From: Pseudomonas congelans
Lineage (GTDB): Bacteria > Pseudomonadota > Gammaproteobacteria > Pseudomonadales > Pseudomonadaceae
Assembly: GCF_900103225.1 (NCBI RefSeq)
Contig: NZ_FNJH01000004.1
Coordinates: 279,349-343,348 of the forward strand
Direction: 5' to 3'
Length of the DNA: 64,000 bases
Shown here: piece by piece, positions 9,270-16,860 of the stretch
Layout: each line of letters starts with the position of its first letter
Numbering within the stretch: position 1 is the stretch's first letter
The notes under the pieces: model-generated
Seen by the model: only the letters and a program-made list of their open reading frames with translations
Told to the model about the DNA's origin: nothing
Databases searched by the model: none
Made by a program: the position numbers and the translations under genes

Positions 9270-9674
9270 ATGTCATTTATAGTCAGGGAAGGCGATCTCA
9301 CCACCACCGGCGGCTTCGTGCTGGCCGCGTCGGCAAGCGAAGTCATCGAGCGGCGCCGTGTGGCGCGTATGGGAGACCCGGTGTGGTGCCCGGCCTGCCG
9401 GGAGATTGGTTTCATCGCTCAGGGAAACCCCACCTACATCGATGACCGGGTGGCGGTCGCCACTCAGGGTCATGAGGTGCAGTGTGGCTGCGCACCCGGC
9501 AGCAATACGCTGACTGCCTCGCAGGAGCAGATTCAGGCCGACATGAACGCAACCATCACCATCCCCGAAGAACTGGCCTCGACAGCACGACTCTATGCCG
9601 AACATCTGGACCGCTCATTGAGAGACGGCAGCTATACGCCCGAAGTACTCAGGCCTCTTTCGCAGCCGTGTTGA
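9270..9674 (+). CDS. PAAR-domain protein (type VI secretion spike tip), orphan
   Basis: This 134-residue protein starts MSFIVREGDLTTTGGFVL. Residues 1-85 form a PAAR domain, with PVWCPACREIGFI and the terminal GHEVQCGCAPGSNT segment, whose Cys/His residues bind zinc at the tip. PAAR proteins sharpen the VgrG spike of the T6SS and can carry effectors. Here only about 50 residues follow the domain, too short for a known toxin domain. No vgrG, hcp or immunity gene is nearby, so this is an orphan tip protein that would need a T6SS encoded elsewhere. A ribosome site (GAGGCAG) precedes ATG 9270. Confidence 0.85.
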   Translation: MSFIVREGDLTTTGGFVLAASASEVIERRRVARMGDPVWCPACREIGFIAQGNPTYIDDRVAVATQGHEVQCGCAPGSNTLTASQEQIQADMNATITIPEELASTARLYAEHLDRSLRDGSYTPEVLRPLSQPC

Positions 9675-9723
9675 GTTGCGAATCTCGTGCCCATGCTCCG
9701 TATTCAGCGTACACATGCTTTTT

Positions 9724-9810
9724 GGGAGTGAGCTTGCTCACGAATGCGGTCGTTTAAACGCCCTGCTTTCGGGGTCGTACCGGCCCCTTCGCGAGCAAGC
9801 CCGCTCCCAC
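9724..9810. repeat. REPIN: two inverted Pseudomonas REP sequences
   Basis: Two REP units face each other: GGGAGTGAGCTTGCTCACGA from 9724, and, on the other strand from 9810 down, GTGGGAGCGGGCTTGCTCGC. Each holds the usual imperfect palindrome GGGCTTGCTCGC, and together they can fold into a long hairpin. This is the REPIN arrangement mobilised by RAYT transposases, which are not in this window. It lies between the PAAR gene and the 3' end of parA. Confidence 0.8.
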
Positions 9811-9859
9811 ATGACTTGCGTTTCAACTATAGCGCCGAGGCTCCGTATAGGTATGCCGA

Positions 9860-10639
9860 TCACGGATGAGCGTTGGTTTCCAGCAAGTGATGCAGTTCCA
9901 CGAACTGCTGCGTCAGTTTGTGCCGTGGGTCGAGGTGGATCAGCGGCAGGTTGGCCTGATGCGATTCGCGCATTTTCACCGAGGCGTTGAGGTAGACCGG
10001 CAGCACCGGCAAGCCTTCGGCAATCAGTTCGTCGAGCATCTGCTGCGGCAGGCTGGCCCTTGGCTGGAACTGGTTGACGATGATGCCTTCCACCTGAAGA
10101 CCTTCGTTGTGGTCGTCTTTCAATTCCTCGATCTCGCGCATCAGCCCGTACAGCGCCTGACGCGAGAAGCTGTCGCAGTCGAAAGGGATCAGCACCCGAT
10201 CAGATGCGATCAACGCCGAAACCGCATAAAAATTCAGCGCTGGAGGGGTATCCAGGTAAATACGCTCGTAATCTTCGCTCAATTCGTCGAGCAGTTTGCG
10301 CAGCTTGTTGATCTTGTGCTTGGCCTCGAGCTTGGGCTGCAGGTCAGCAAGTTCTGCAGTCGCCGTGACCACATGCAGATTGTCGAACGGTGTTTCATAG
10401 ATATCGACATGGTTCTTCTTGGCCACCGGTGAGCCGGACAGCGTGTTCTTGAAGAACTCGGCAATCCCCATCGGAATATCCTGACCGGTGAGGCCTGTGA
10501 GGTACTGAGTCGAATTGGCCTGGGCATCGAGATCGATCAATAACGTCCGATAGCCTTCGTGAGCGCTGACTGCAGCCAGATTGCAGGCGATGCTGGATTT
10601 GCCGACACCGCCCTTCTGATTGAATACCACGCGACGCAT
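9860..10639 (-). CDS. ParA/MinD-family ATPase without a ParB partner
   Basis: This 259-residue protein has the deviant Walker A motif KGGVGKSS (residues 9-16) with the signature lysine Lys9, and the Walker A' segment LLIDLDAQANST. It belongs to the Soj/ParA group that moves chromosomes, plasmids or protein complexes by ATP-dependent dimerisation on DNA or membrane. No parB-like gene or parS-like repeats lie next to it, so its cargo is unknown. It is transcribed away from the APE operon. From memory, a similar orphan parA lies near hemE in P. aeruginosa, so it may be a core gene unrelated to the APE operon. Confidence 0.9.
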   Translation of the reverse strand: MRRVVFNQKGGVGKSSIACNLAAVSAHEGYRTLLIDLDAQANSTQYLTGLTGQDIPMGIAEFFKNTLSGSPVAKKNHVDIYETPFDNLHVVTATAELADLQPKLEAKHKINKLRKLLDELSEDYERIYLDTPPALNFYAVSALIASDRVLIPFDCDSFSRQALYGLMREIEELKDDHNEGLQVEGIIVNQFQPRASLPQQMLDELIAEGLPVLPVYLNASVKMRESHQANLPLIHLDPRHKLTQQFVELHHLLETNAHP

Positions 10640-10947
10640 GCTTTGGATTCCTTGAAAGATGAAGAAATAGCAGGATTGGCCGATAACGACCGTAAGAGGA
10701 AATCGAGTCTAGACATTGCATGTGACAACGGTGAGCTTAACGCAAAACAGTTGCCTGCCGGTTGTCATACAGAAAAACGACTTCAACCTTAAAATACACG
10801 CCTGTAAACGGTTTTTATGTAACAAATTTGCTAGTAATGAGCCCCATCAGGATAATGCGCGCACTCGGTCAATTACCGCACCCAGGCTGATATCGACCTG
10901 ATATCGATGTAGCGAGAAACAAGCCCGCAGGGGCGGGAAGAGAAGCC
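10640..10947. other. Intergenic region between parA and the APE operon
   Basis: This 308-base stretch holds no plausible gene. It is richer in A+T than its surroundings, as expected for a double promoter region. It contains the APE promoter candidate (10828-10856) and a widely spaced inverted pair, TGACAAC at 10723-10729 and GTTGTCA at 10761-10767, which could be a regulator site. I see no clear parA promoter. Confidence 0.6.
10828..10856 (+). promoter_or_regulatory. Sigma-70-type promoter candidate for the APE operon
   Basis: TTGCTA (10828-10833) and GATAAT (10851-10856) are separated by exactly 17 bases. The predicted start lies about 85 bases upstream of the first ape gene. No other good promoter was seen before the operon. 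Confidence 0.5.
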
Positions 10948-11667
10948 TTGATCACCTTCAACATTGCACGATGGCAAGCCTGGGCGCCGGGCCTGGCGAG
11001 CGCGGAAGACTGGCAGAGATGGAGCCTCGATCCGACGTTGCTGGAAACCAGTGATGCAGCGCCAGACGTGTCTTTTCTTCCTGCGATGCAACGCCGCCGC
11101 CTGGGCCGTATGGCCAGAATGGCGTTTGCCGTCGGCTGGCCATTGACTGAGGGGCTGGGGCGCGTCCCGCTGGTGTTTGTCTCGCGCCACGGAGAAACCC
11201 CGAGAACATTTGAAATCCTGCGTGATCTGGCCGCCAACGAGCCGCTTTCACCGACCCAGTTCAGCCTTTCAGTGCATAACGCCGTCATTGGTCTGTGGTC
11301 GATCATGCGTGGTGAAACAAGTGAGATGACAGCCCTGGCCGCAACAGGCGACGGGCTGGAGTATGGAGCATTCGAGGCCGCAGCGTTGCTGGCCGAGGGA
11401 GCAGAAGCAGTATTGCTTGTGGTGACTGAAGAACAGCCGCCGCAAGCCTATGCCCAATGGATTGATGACGTGCCCTTTCCCTACGCGGTCGGCTTGCTGC
11501 TGACGCCGGGGAATGAGTGGCAGCTGTCTCTGAACACCGATACGCAAGGCACAACGCGCACTCAGTGGCCTCACGCCCTGAACCTGCTGCAAGCCTTGCA
11601 CACTGATCAATCCGCCTGCCTGCACCCCTGGAATAACCGGTTATGGAACTGGCAACGCAATCACTGA
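10948..11667 (+). CDS. apeC: APE beta-ketoacyl synthase-like subunit, chain-length-factor type (ApeC)
   Basis: This 239-residue protein resembles the N-terminal half of a beta-ketoacyl synthase. It lacks a recognisable Cys-His-His active site: the segment SLSVHNAVIGLWSIMRGE lies where the nucleophile would be. This is the usual state of the APE chain-length-factor-like protein, which pairs with the active synthase ApeO. The start is TTG at 10948 with a GGGAAGAGA ribosome site. The gene overlaps the next one by 25 bases. Letters for this operon follow gene order and domain content. Confidence 0.82.
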   Translation: MITFNIARWQAWAPGLASAEDWQRWSLDPTLLETSDAAPDVSFLPAMQRRRLGRMARMAFAVGWPLTEGLGRVPLVFVSRHGETPRTFEILRDLAANEPLSPTQFSLSVHNAVIGLWSIMRGETSEMTALAATGDGLEYGAFEAAALLAEGAEAVLLVVTEEQPPQAYAQWIDDVPFPYAVGLLLTPGNEWQLSLNTDTQGTTRTQWPHALNLLQALHTDQSACLHPWNNRLWNWQRNH

Positions 11668-12455
11668 AAAAAGGTCGGGACGCTTACTACTGGCGCCTGC
11701 TGGCAACAGGCATCAGCTTTGCCCTGTTCGGGTTGAGCGGTTTGTGCCTGCGGTTGTTCGTCTTTCCAGTATTGAGCTGCCTGCCTGGCAGTGTGGCCAG
11801 CCATCAGCGCCGCGCCCGGCGGACCATCAGCCACCTGTTCTGGCGGTTCATCCGCATCATGGCGCGCATGCGTGTACTGACCTATGAAGTGCAAGGCGCC
11901 GAAAAGCTTGGCCGCCCCGGGCAGATGATCATCGCCAACCACCCGTCACTGATCGATGTCGTATTCCTGATCGGGCTGGTGCGTGACGCCAACTGCGTCG
12001 TCAAACGCAGCCTGTGGGAGAACCCGTTTACCCGCGGCCCTGTGCGTTCCACCGGTTACATCAGCAACGATGGCAGCATGGACATGCTCGACGCCGCCGT
12101 AGAGCGCCTGCAAACCGGCCAGACACTGATCATCTTTCCGGAAGGCACACGCACCCAGCCAGGCCAGCCGCCGGTCTTTCACCGCGGCGCGGCAGCCATT
12201 GCACTGCGTGGCGCGAGCGTCATCACCCCGGTGACGATCAAGGTCCAGCCGACCACCCTGACCAAGGCCGAACCCTGGTATCGCATTCCGCAACGCCGCG
12301 TGCACTTCACTTTGCGCGTCGGTGCCGATATAGACCCAACCGCCTTCAGTGCGCTAGGCCCACCGCCCCTGGCGTCCCGCAAGCTCAACGATTACCTGCA
12401 TGACTATTTCACCAAGGAGCTCGCCTCAGATGAGCGATCTGCACCAGGACATTAA
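11643..12455 (+). CDS. apeD: Lysophospholipid acyltransferase-like protein (ApeD)
   Basis: This 270-residue PlsC-family membrane acyltransferase has an N-terminal hydrophobic helix (about residues 20-45). The motifs NHPSLID (variant of the HX4D box) and FPEGTRT fit glycerolipid acyltransferases. In APE clusters it probably helps attach the polyene acyl chain to a lipid or sugar-lipid acceptor. It overlaps both apeC and the first ACP gene. Confidence 0.85.
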   Translation: MELATQSLKKGRDAYYWRLLATGISFALFGLSGLCLRLFVFPVLSCLPGSVASHQRRARRTISHLFWRFIRIMARMRVLTYEVQGAEKLGRPGQMIIANHPSLIDVVFLIGLVRDANCVVKRSLWENPFTRGPVRSTGYISNDGSMDMLDAAVERLQTGQTLIIFPEGTRTQPGQPPVFHRGAAAIALRGASVITPVTIKVQPTTLTKAEPWYRIPQRRVHFTLRVGADIDPTAFSALGPPPLASRKLNDYLHDYFTKELASDERSAPGH

Positions 12456-12690
12456 ATTGTTGATCATCGATGCCCTGGGCCTCGAAGACATCACCCCGGA
12501 AGATATCGGCAACGATATGACGCTGTTTGGCGAAGGACTGGGACTGGACTCGGTGGATGCACTCGAATTGGGCCTGGCCATCCAGAAGCGTTATGGCATC
12601 AGGATCGATGCCGATGCAAAGGACACCCGTAACCATTTCGCCAGCGTCGACAGCCTTGCGGCCTTCGTCAGCGCCAGACAACCGGCCTGA
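12430..12690 (+). CDS. apeE: Acyl carrier protein 1 of the APE operon (ApeE)
   Basis: This is an 86-residue acyl carrier protein with the phosphopantetheine motif GLDSVDALEL; Ser41 should carry the 4'-phosphopantetheine arm. ATG 12430 lies inside the end of apeD (26-base overlap). Two consecutive ACP genes are typical of APE operons, with separate roles for starter loading and elongation. Which role belongs to which ACP cannot be read from sequence alone. Confidence 0.9.
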   Translation: MSDLHQDIKLLIIDALGLEDITPEDIGNDMTLFGEGLGLDSVDALELGLAIQKRYGIRIDADAKDTRNHFASVDSLAAFVSARQPA

Positions 12691-12699
12691 GAATTGAAC

Positions 12700-12954
12700 A
12701 TGCAAACCCGTGAAGACATCTTCGAAATCCTGCGCACCGCAATGGTGGAACTGTTCGAACTGGAGCCTGAGAGAGTTACGCTTGACGCCAACCTGTATCA
12801 GGACCTGGAAATCGACAGTATCGATGCCGTGGACCTGATCGATCACATCAAACGCAAGACCGGCAAGAAGATTGCGGCTGAAGAGTTCAAATCGGTGAAA
12901 ACCGTGAATGACGTGGTAGAGGCCGTCTACAAACTGGTCAACAGCGCCGAATGA
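12700..12954 (+). CDS. apeF: Acyl carrier protein 2 of the APE operon (ApeF)
   Basis: This is an 84-residue acyl carrier protein with the motif DLEIDSIDAVDLI (Ser40). It is only distantly similar to the first ACP, which suggests a distinct partner set. A TTG two codons upstream is in frame (12694), but ATG 12700 is preferred. The stop overlaps the next start by four bases. Confidence 0.9.
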   Translation: MQTREDIFEILRTAMVELFELEPERVTLDANLYQDLEIDSIDAVDLIDHIKRKTGKKIAAEEFKSVKTVNDVVEAVYKLVNSAE

Positions 12955-13496
12955 AGCGGCTGATTGGCCTGATTCTGGTGCTGGCCGGCGTGCTGTATCC
13001 CTTTGCCGTCTATTGGGGGACCGAGCATTTCGCCCCCTGGCAGTTCGCGCTGCTGCTCGGCAGCCTGTGGCTGGCGCGCGCGCTGACCGGAGAGCGCAAG
13101 CAAGGCAGCCTGGCGATGGCAATTGTCGCCCTGATCTTTTGCGTGGTGCTCGGCACCCTCGACAGCCACATGATGCTGCGCTGGTATCCGGTACTGGTCA
13201 GTACGTTCATGCTCGGCCTGTTCGGCTCAAGCCTTGTATACGGCCCGCCGATTGTGGAAAAAATGGCGCGCCTGAACCGCCCCGATCTGCCTGATTCGGG
13301 TATCCGCTACACCCGCAAAGTCACGCAGATATGGTGCCTGTTCTTTTTCGCCAACGGACTCACGTCAGCCATCCTGACGCTGTGGGCACCGTTGTCATGG
13401 TGGACGCTGTACACCGGCCTGATTTCCTACGGCCTGATGGGCGTGTTGTTCGCTGTCGAATGGATCGTCCGCCCACCCTCCGCGGGCGGCAAATGA
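12951..13496 (+). CDS. apeG: COG4648-family membrane protein (ApeG)
   Basis: This 181-residue protein has five or six hydrophobic segments (for example LIGLILVLAGVLYPFAVYWG at the N-terminus). It matches the uncharacterised COG4648 membrane protein found in almost every APE cluster. Its biochemical role is unknown; a membrane anchor for the assembly enzymes is one possibility. It is coupled to apeF by an ATGA overlap. Confidence 0.82.
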   Translation: MKRLIGLILVLAGVLYPFAVYWGTEHFAPWQFALLLGSLWLARALTGERKQGSLAMAIVALIFCVVLGTLDSHMMLRWYPVLVSTFMLGLFGSSLVYGPPIVEKMARLNRPDLPDSGIRYTRKVTQIWCLFFFANGLTSAILTLWAPLSWWTLYTGLISYGLMGVLFAVEWIVRPPSAGGK

Positions 13497-13497
13497 A

Positions 13498-15189
13498 ATG
13501 GATCGCATGAACTGGTTGAACCTGGAACACCTGCTGCTCGATGCGCTGCCCGACCGGCTGCTGACGCTGGCCCCGACCCTGGACCATGTGCAGTTTCGTG
13601 ATCAGGCGCTCAGCGTCGCCGCAGGTCTGCAAGCGCGAGGCATCAAGCACCTCGCCGTGCACCTCGAGGATGCCGCCGACCTGGCCATTGCATTGTTTGC
13701 AGCCTGGCGCGCAGGCGTGCATGTGTTGCTGCCCGCCGACTTGCAGGGCCAGACCCGCGAGCGCTGGGCGAATCAGGTCGACCTGTGGCTGACCGACCTG
13801 CCCAGTGACACCCATCTGAGCGATCTGCATGCCGCGCCCCTCCCGGCGGCCGAGCTGGACCTCGACCAGTGCCGGCTGAGCCTGTGCACTTCAGGTTCCA
13901 GCGGCGAGCCCAAACTGATCGAAAAGCGCCTGCGGCAACTGGCCAACGAAGTCTGCGGGCTGGAACAGCTGTGGGGCGCGGGGCTCGGCTCGGCATGCAT
14001 GATCGGCAGCGTGGCGACGCAACATATTTACGGGCTGCTGTTTCGTTTGCTGTGGCCGCTGTGCGCGGCACGCCCGTTCGTCCGCCGTCAGTTGCCGTTC
14101 GCCGAAGACCTGCAACGCGCCAGCCGTGAATACCCGTCGTTCGCCTGGGTCGCCAGCCCCGCGCTGCTCAAGCGCATGGGCGACAACCTCGACTGGCCCG
14201 GTCTCGCGGCAGTGCGCCGGGTGTTCTCTTCCGGTGGCGCGTTACCCGCCGAAGCCGCACAGAGCCTGCAGCAACGCCTTGGTCAGTGGCCGACGGAAAT
14301 TCTCGGCAGCTCGGAAACCGGCGGCATCGCCTGGCGTCAGGGTGGACAGCGCTGGCAGGCCTTCGACGGCGTAGAGCTGAGTCAGGATGCGCAGGGTGCG
14401 CTGCGCATCAGCTCGCCCTATCTGCCGCCCGGCCATGTCGAGCAGACCGCCGATGCAGCGCTGATCGGCGCAGACGGTCGCTTTGAACTGCTGGGCAGGC
14501 TCGACCGCATCGTCAAACTCGAAGAGAAACGTGTGTCCTTGCCGCTGATCGAACAGGCCCTCACGACGCACCCGTGGGTGAGTGAAGCGCGCCTTGGCGT
14601 GGTTCAGGCAAACCGAGCCTCGCTGGGCGCGCTGCTGGTGTTGAGCGATGCTGGCTTGCAGGCCCTGCGCAATCAGGGCCGTCGGGCGCTCACCGAAGCG
14701 TTGCGACAACACCTGCAGCCGCATTGCGAAACCATCGCCCTGCCGCGTCGCTGGCGGCTGCTGCGGCAGATGCCACTCAATGCCCAGGGCAAGCTGCCTC
14801 AATCGGCAGTCGAGGCGCTGCTGCTGGCGCCGCGCTCGAAACAACCGGAAGTGCTCGAGCAACAAAGCGTCGAAGGTGAGCTGCACCTGCAATTGAGTGT
14901 TCCGCCCGATCTGGCGTTTTTCAGTGGCCATTTTCCCAAGGCGCCGATCCTGCCGGGCGTGGTGCAGGTCGACTGGGCGATCAGCCTGGGCCAGCGCCTG
15001 CTCGACCTGCCATCCGGATTCGCCGGCATGGAGGTGCTCAAATTCCAGCAACTGGTGCGCCCCGGCGACCGCCTGACGCTGACGCTGCGCTTCGATGCAG
15101 CACGCTCCAAGCTGCACTTCGCCTTTCGCAACGCCGACAACGCACCCTGCTCAAGTGGCCGGATCCTCCTGGAGGACGACCATGCATAA
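13498..15189 (+). CDS. apeHI: Fused aryl acid-ACP ligase and hotdog dehydratase (ApeH-ApeI)
   Basis: This 563-residue protein has two parts. Residues 1-455 form an AMP-binding ligase with the P-loop LCTSGSSGEPK (129-139), the core motif GRLDRIVKLEEKRVS and the C-terminal lysine motif NAQGKLPQ. It should activate the aryl starter acid and load it on an ACP. Residues 460-563 form a FabA/FabZ-type hotdog domain with FFSGHFPKAPILPGVVQVDW, including the catalytic-type histidine; this corresponds to ApeI, partner of dehydratase ApeP. In the E. coli and Xenorhabdus clusters, as I recall, these are two genes. The frame is continuous with no stop between the parts. ATG 13507 is an alternative start. 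Confidence 0.88.
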   Translation: MDRMNWLNLEHLLLDALPDRLLTLAPTLDHVQFRDQALSVAAGLQARGIKHLAVHLEDAADLAIALFAAWRAGVHVLLPADLQGQTRERWANQVDLWLTDLPSDTHLSDLHAAPLPAAELDLDQCRLSLCTSGSSGEPKLIEKRLRQLANEVCGLEQLWGAGLGSACMIGSVATQHIYGLLFRLLWPLCAARPFVRRQLPFAEDLQRASREYPSFAWVASPALLKRMGDNLDWPGLAAVRRVFSSGGALPAEAAQSLQQRLGQWPTEILGSSETGGIAWRQGGQRWQAFDGVELSQDAQGALRISSPYLPPGHVEQTADAALIGADGRFELLGRLDRIVKLEEKRVSLPLIEQALTTHPWVSEARLGVVQANRASLGALLVLSDAGLQALRNQGRRALTEALRQHLQPHCETIALPRRWRLLRQMPLNAQGKLPQSAVEALLLAPRSKQPEVLEQQSVEGELHLQLSVPPDLAFFSGHFPKAPILPGVVQVDWAISLGQRLLDLPSGFAGMEVLKFQQLVRPGDRLTLTLRFDAARSKLHFAFRNADNAPCSSGRILLEDDHA

Positions 15190-15916
15190 GCCTTGCGTGA
15201 TCATCCCGGTGTTTGATCACGAGCTGGCCGTGCCCAGTGTGGTCAAGGCCGTGGGCAACGCCGGGTTGCCATGCATCCTGGTGGACGATGCCAGCAGTCC
15301 GGCCTGCGCCGCCGTGTTACAGCAGTTGGCGCAGGGGGAGGATATCTACCTGCTGCGCCTGCCGGTCAATCAGGGCAAGGGCGGCGCGGTCATGGCCGGG
15401 TTCCGCGAGGCGATCAGGCTGGGCTTTAGCCATGCGTTGCAGGTCGATGCCGATGGCCAGCATGATCTGCGCGATATTCCGGTATTTCTGGAGCAGTCGC
15501 GCCAGCACCAGGATGCGCTGATCTGCGGCTATCCGCAGTTCGACGAGAGCGTGCCCAAAGGCCGTCTGTATGCGCGCTACCTCACCCATGTCTGGGTGTG
15601 GATCAACACCCTGTCGCTGCACATTCGCGATTCCATGTGCGGCTTTCGCCTGTATCCACTGGCCCCGGTCCTGGCGCTGATCGACAGCGTGCAGATCGGC
15701 AGGCGCATGGATTTCGACTCGGAAATTCTCGTACGCCTGTCCTGGCGTGGCCAGCCGATGCGCTGGCTGCCGACCCGCGTTCATTACCCGCAGGACGGCC
15801 TGTCGCATTTCCGCCTGTTTCACGACAACGCCCTGATTTCGAAAATGCACGCCAAGCTGTTCTTCGGCATGCTGGTACGCCTGCCAATGATCCTGTGGCG
15901 ACGGTGGCGGCCATGA
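15182..15916 (+). CDS. Family 2 glycosyltransferase of the APE operon (ApeJ N-terminal part)
   Basis: This 244-residue GT2 enzyme starts MHKPCVIIPVFDHE and carries VDADGQHD, the metal-binding DxD-type motif. It lies in the apeJ position. In some APE clusters the glycosyltransferase and the following acyltransferase are one bifunctional protein; here they are separate genes with a four-base overlap. The likely role is sugar transfer onto the lipid carrier or acceptor of the polyene. It overlaps the end of the apeHI gene by eight bases. Confidence 0.87.
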   Translation: MHKPCVIIPVFDHELAVPSVVKAVGNAGLPCILVDDASSPACAAVLQQLAQGEDIYLLRLPVNQGKGGAVMAGFREAIRLGFSHALQVDADGQHDLRDIPVFLEQSRQHQDALICGYPQFDESVPKGRLYARYLTHVWVWINTLSLHIRDSMCGFRLYPLAPVLALIDSVQIGRRMDFDSEILVRLSWRGQPMRWLPTRVHYPQDGLSHFRLFHDNALISKMHAKLFFGMLVRLPMILWRRWRP

Positions 15917-16860
15917 GCGTCGACAAGCCGCCCAGGGAGCATTGGGCCAGTCATCAGGAGCGTGGCAGTTTCATGCTCATGAAACTCACCGCCTGGGGCA
16001 TGCGGGTGCTCGGCCGGCGCCTGCTCAGCCCGGTGCTGTATGGCATCGTCCTGTATTTCTTTGTCTTCGGCCGACGTGCCCGGCACAGCATCTGGCAATA
16101 CCAGCAGCACCTGGCGGACTGGAGCGGCAAACCCGAACTGCGGCCCAGCCAGCGCCGGGTGTTCGGACAGTTCATGGCATTTGCCGATGCCTTGCTCGAC
16201 AAGCTCGACGTATGGAACGGCAGGCTGGGTATCGATCAGATCGAGATCGTCGACAAGGCCCTGCTGCGCCAGAACCTGCGTGGCCAACGCGGACAGATGC
16301 TGGTCGGTGCGCACCTGGGCAACCTTGAAGTGTGCCGTGCGCTGGCCGAACTCGGCGAAAAGGTCACCATGAACGTGCTGGTGCACACCAAGCACGCCGA
16401 ACGTTTCAATCGCCTGCTCGGCGAAGCCGGCGCGACCCATCTGCGCCTGATTCAGGTCAGCGAACTGGACCCGGCCATCATGCTGCAATTAAGCCAGCGC
16501 CTGGACGAAGGCGAGTGGCTGGCGATTGCCGGTGACCGCGTCGCGCTGCACGGCGGGCGCAATGTGCGGGTCGACTTTCTCGGCCAGCCGGCCACTTTCC
16601 CGCAAGGCCCCTGGCTGCTGGCCGGGCTGCTCAAGTGCCCGGTCAACCTGTTCTTCTGCCTCAAGGGTGCGAAAGGCTATCGGGTGATTCTCGAACCGTT
16701 CGCCGACGCCATCGAGTGGCGGCGCAGCGACCGCGCTCATGTCATCGAGCAGTGGGCCACGCGTTATGCCGCGCGTCTTGGGCACTATTGCCTGGAAGCG
16801 CCGCAGCAGTGGTTCAATTTCTACCCGTTCTGGAAGTCCGATGACAAACCAAGCGCCTGA
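15913..16860 (+). CDS. LpxL/HtrB-like lipid acyltransferase of the APE operon (ApeJ C-terminal part)
   Basis: This 315-residue protein is of the lysophospholipid/lipid A acyltransferase (LpxL-HtrB) family. The segment GQMLVGAHLGNLEVCRALAE resembles the GxHxGN active-site region. An N-terminal helix (LTAWGMRVLGRRLLSPVLYG and following) anchors it in the inner membrane. It probably transfers the polyene acyl chain to a glycolipid acceptor. ATG 15913 overlaps the glycosyltransferase stop (ATGA); earlier in-frame codons lie inside that gene and are rejected. Confidence 0.86.
   Translation: MSVDKPPREHWASHQERGSFMLMKLTAWGMRVLGRRLLSPVLYGIVLYFFVFGRRARHSIWQYQQHLADWSGKPELRPSQRRVFGQFMAFADALLDKLDVWNGRLGIDQIEIVDKALLRQNLRGQRGQMLVGAHLGNLEVCRALAELGEKVTMNVLVHTKHAERFNRLLGEAGATHLRLIQVSELDPAIMLQLSQRLDEGEWLAIAGDRVALHGGRNVRVDFLGQPATFPQGPWLLAGLLKCPVNLFFCLKGAKGYRVILEPFADAIEWRRSDRAHVIEQWATRYAARLGHYCLEAPQQWFNFYPFWKSDDKPSA

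Noticed and set aside
9676..9990. Frame of 104 codons after the PAAR gene as a possible cognate effector or immunity protein
   Set aside because: It reads through the REPIN and then antisense into parA; no domain or ribosome site.
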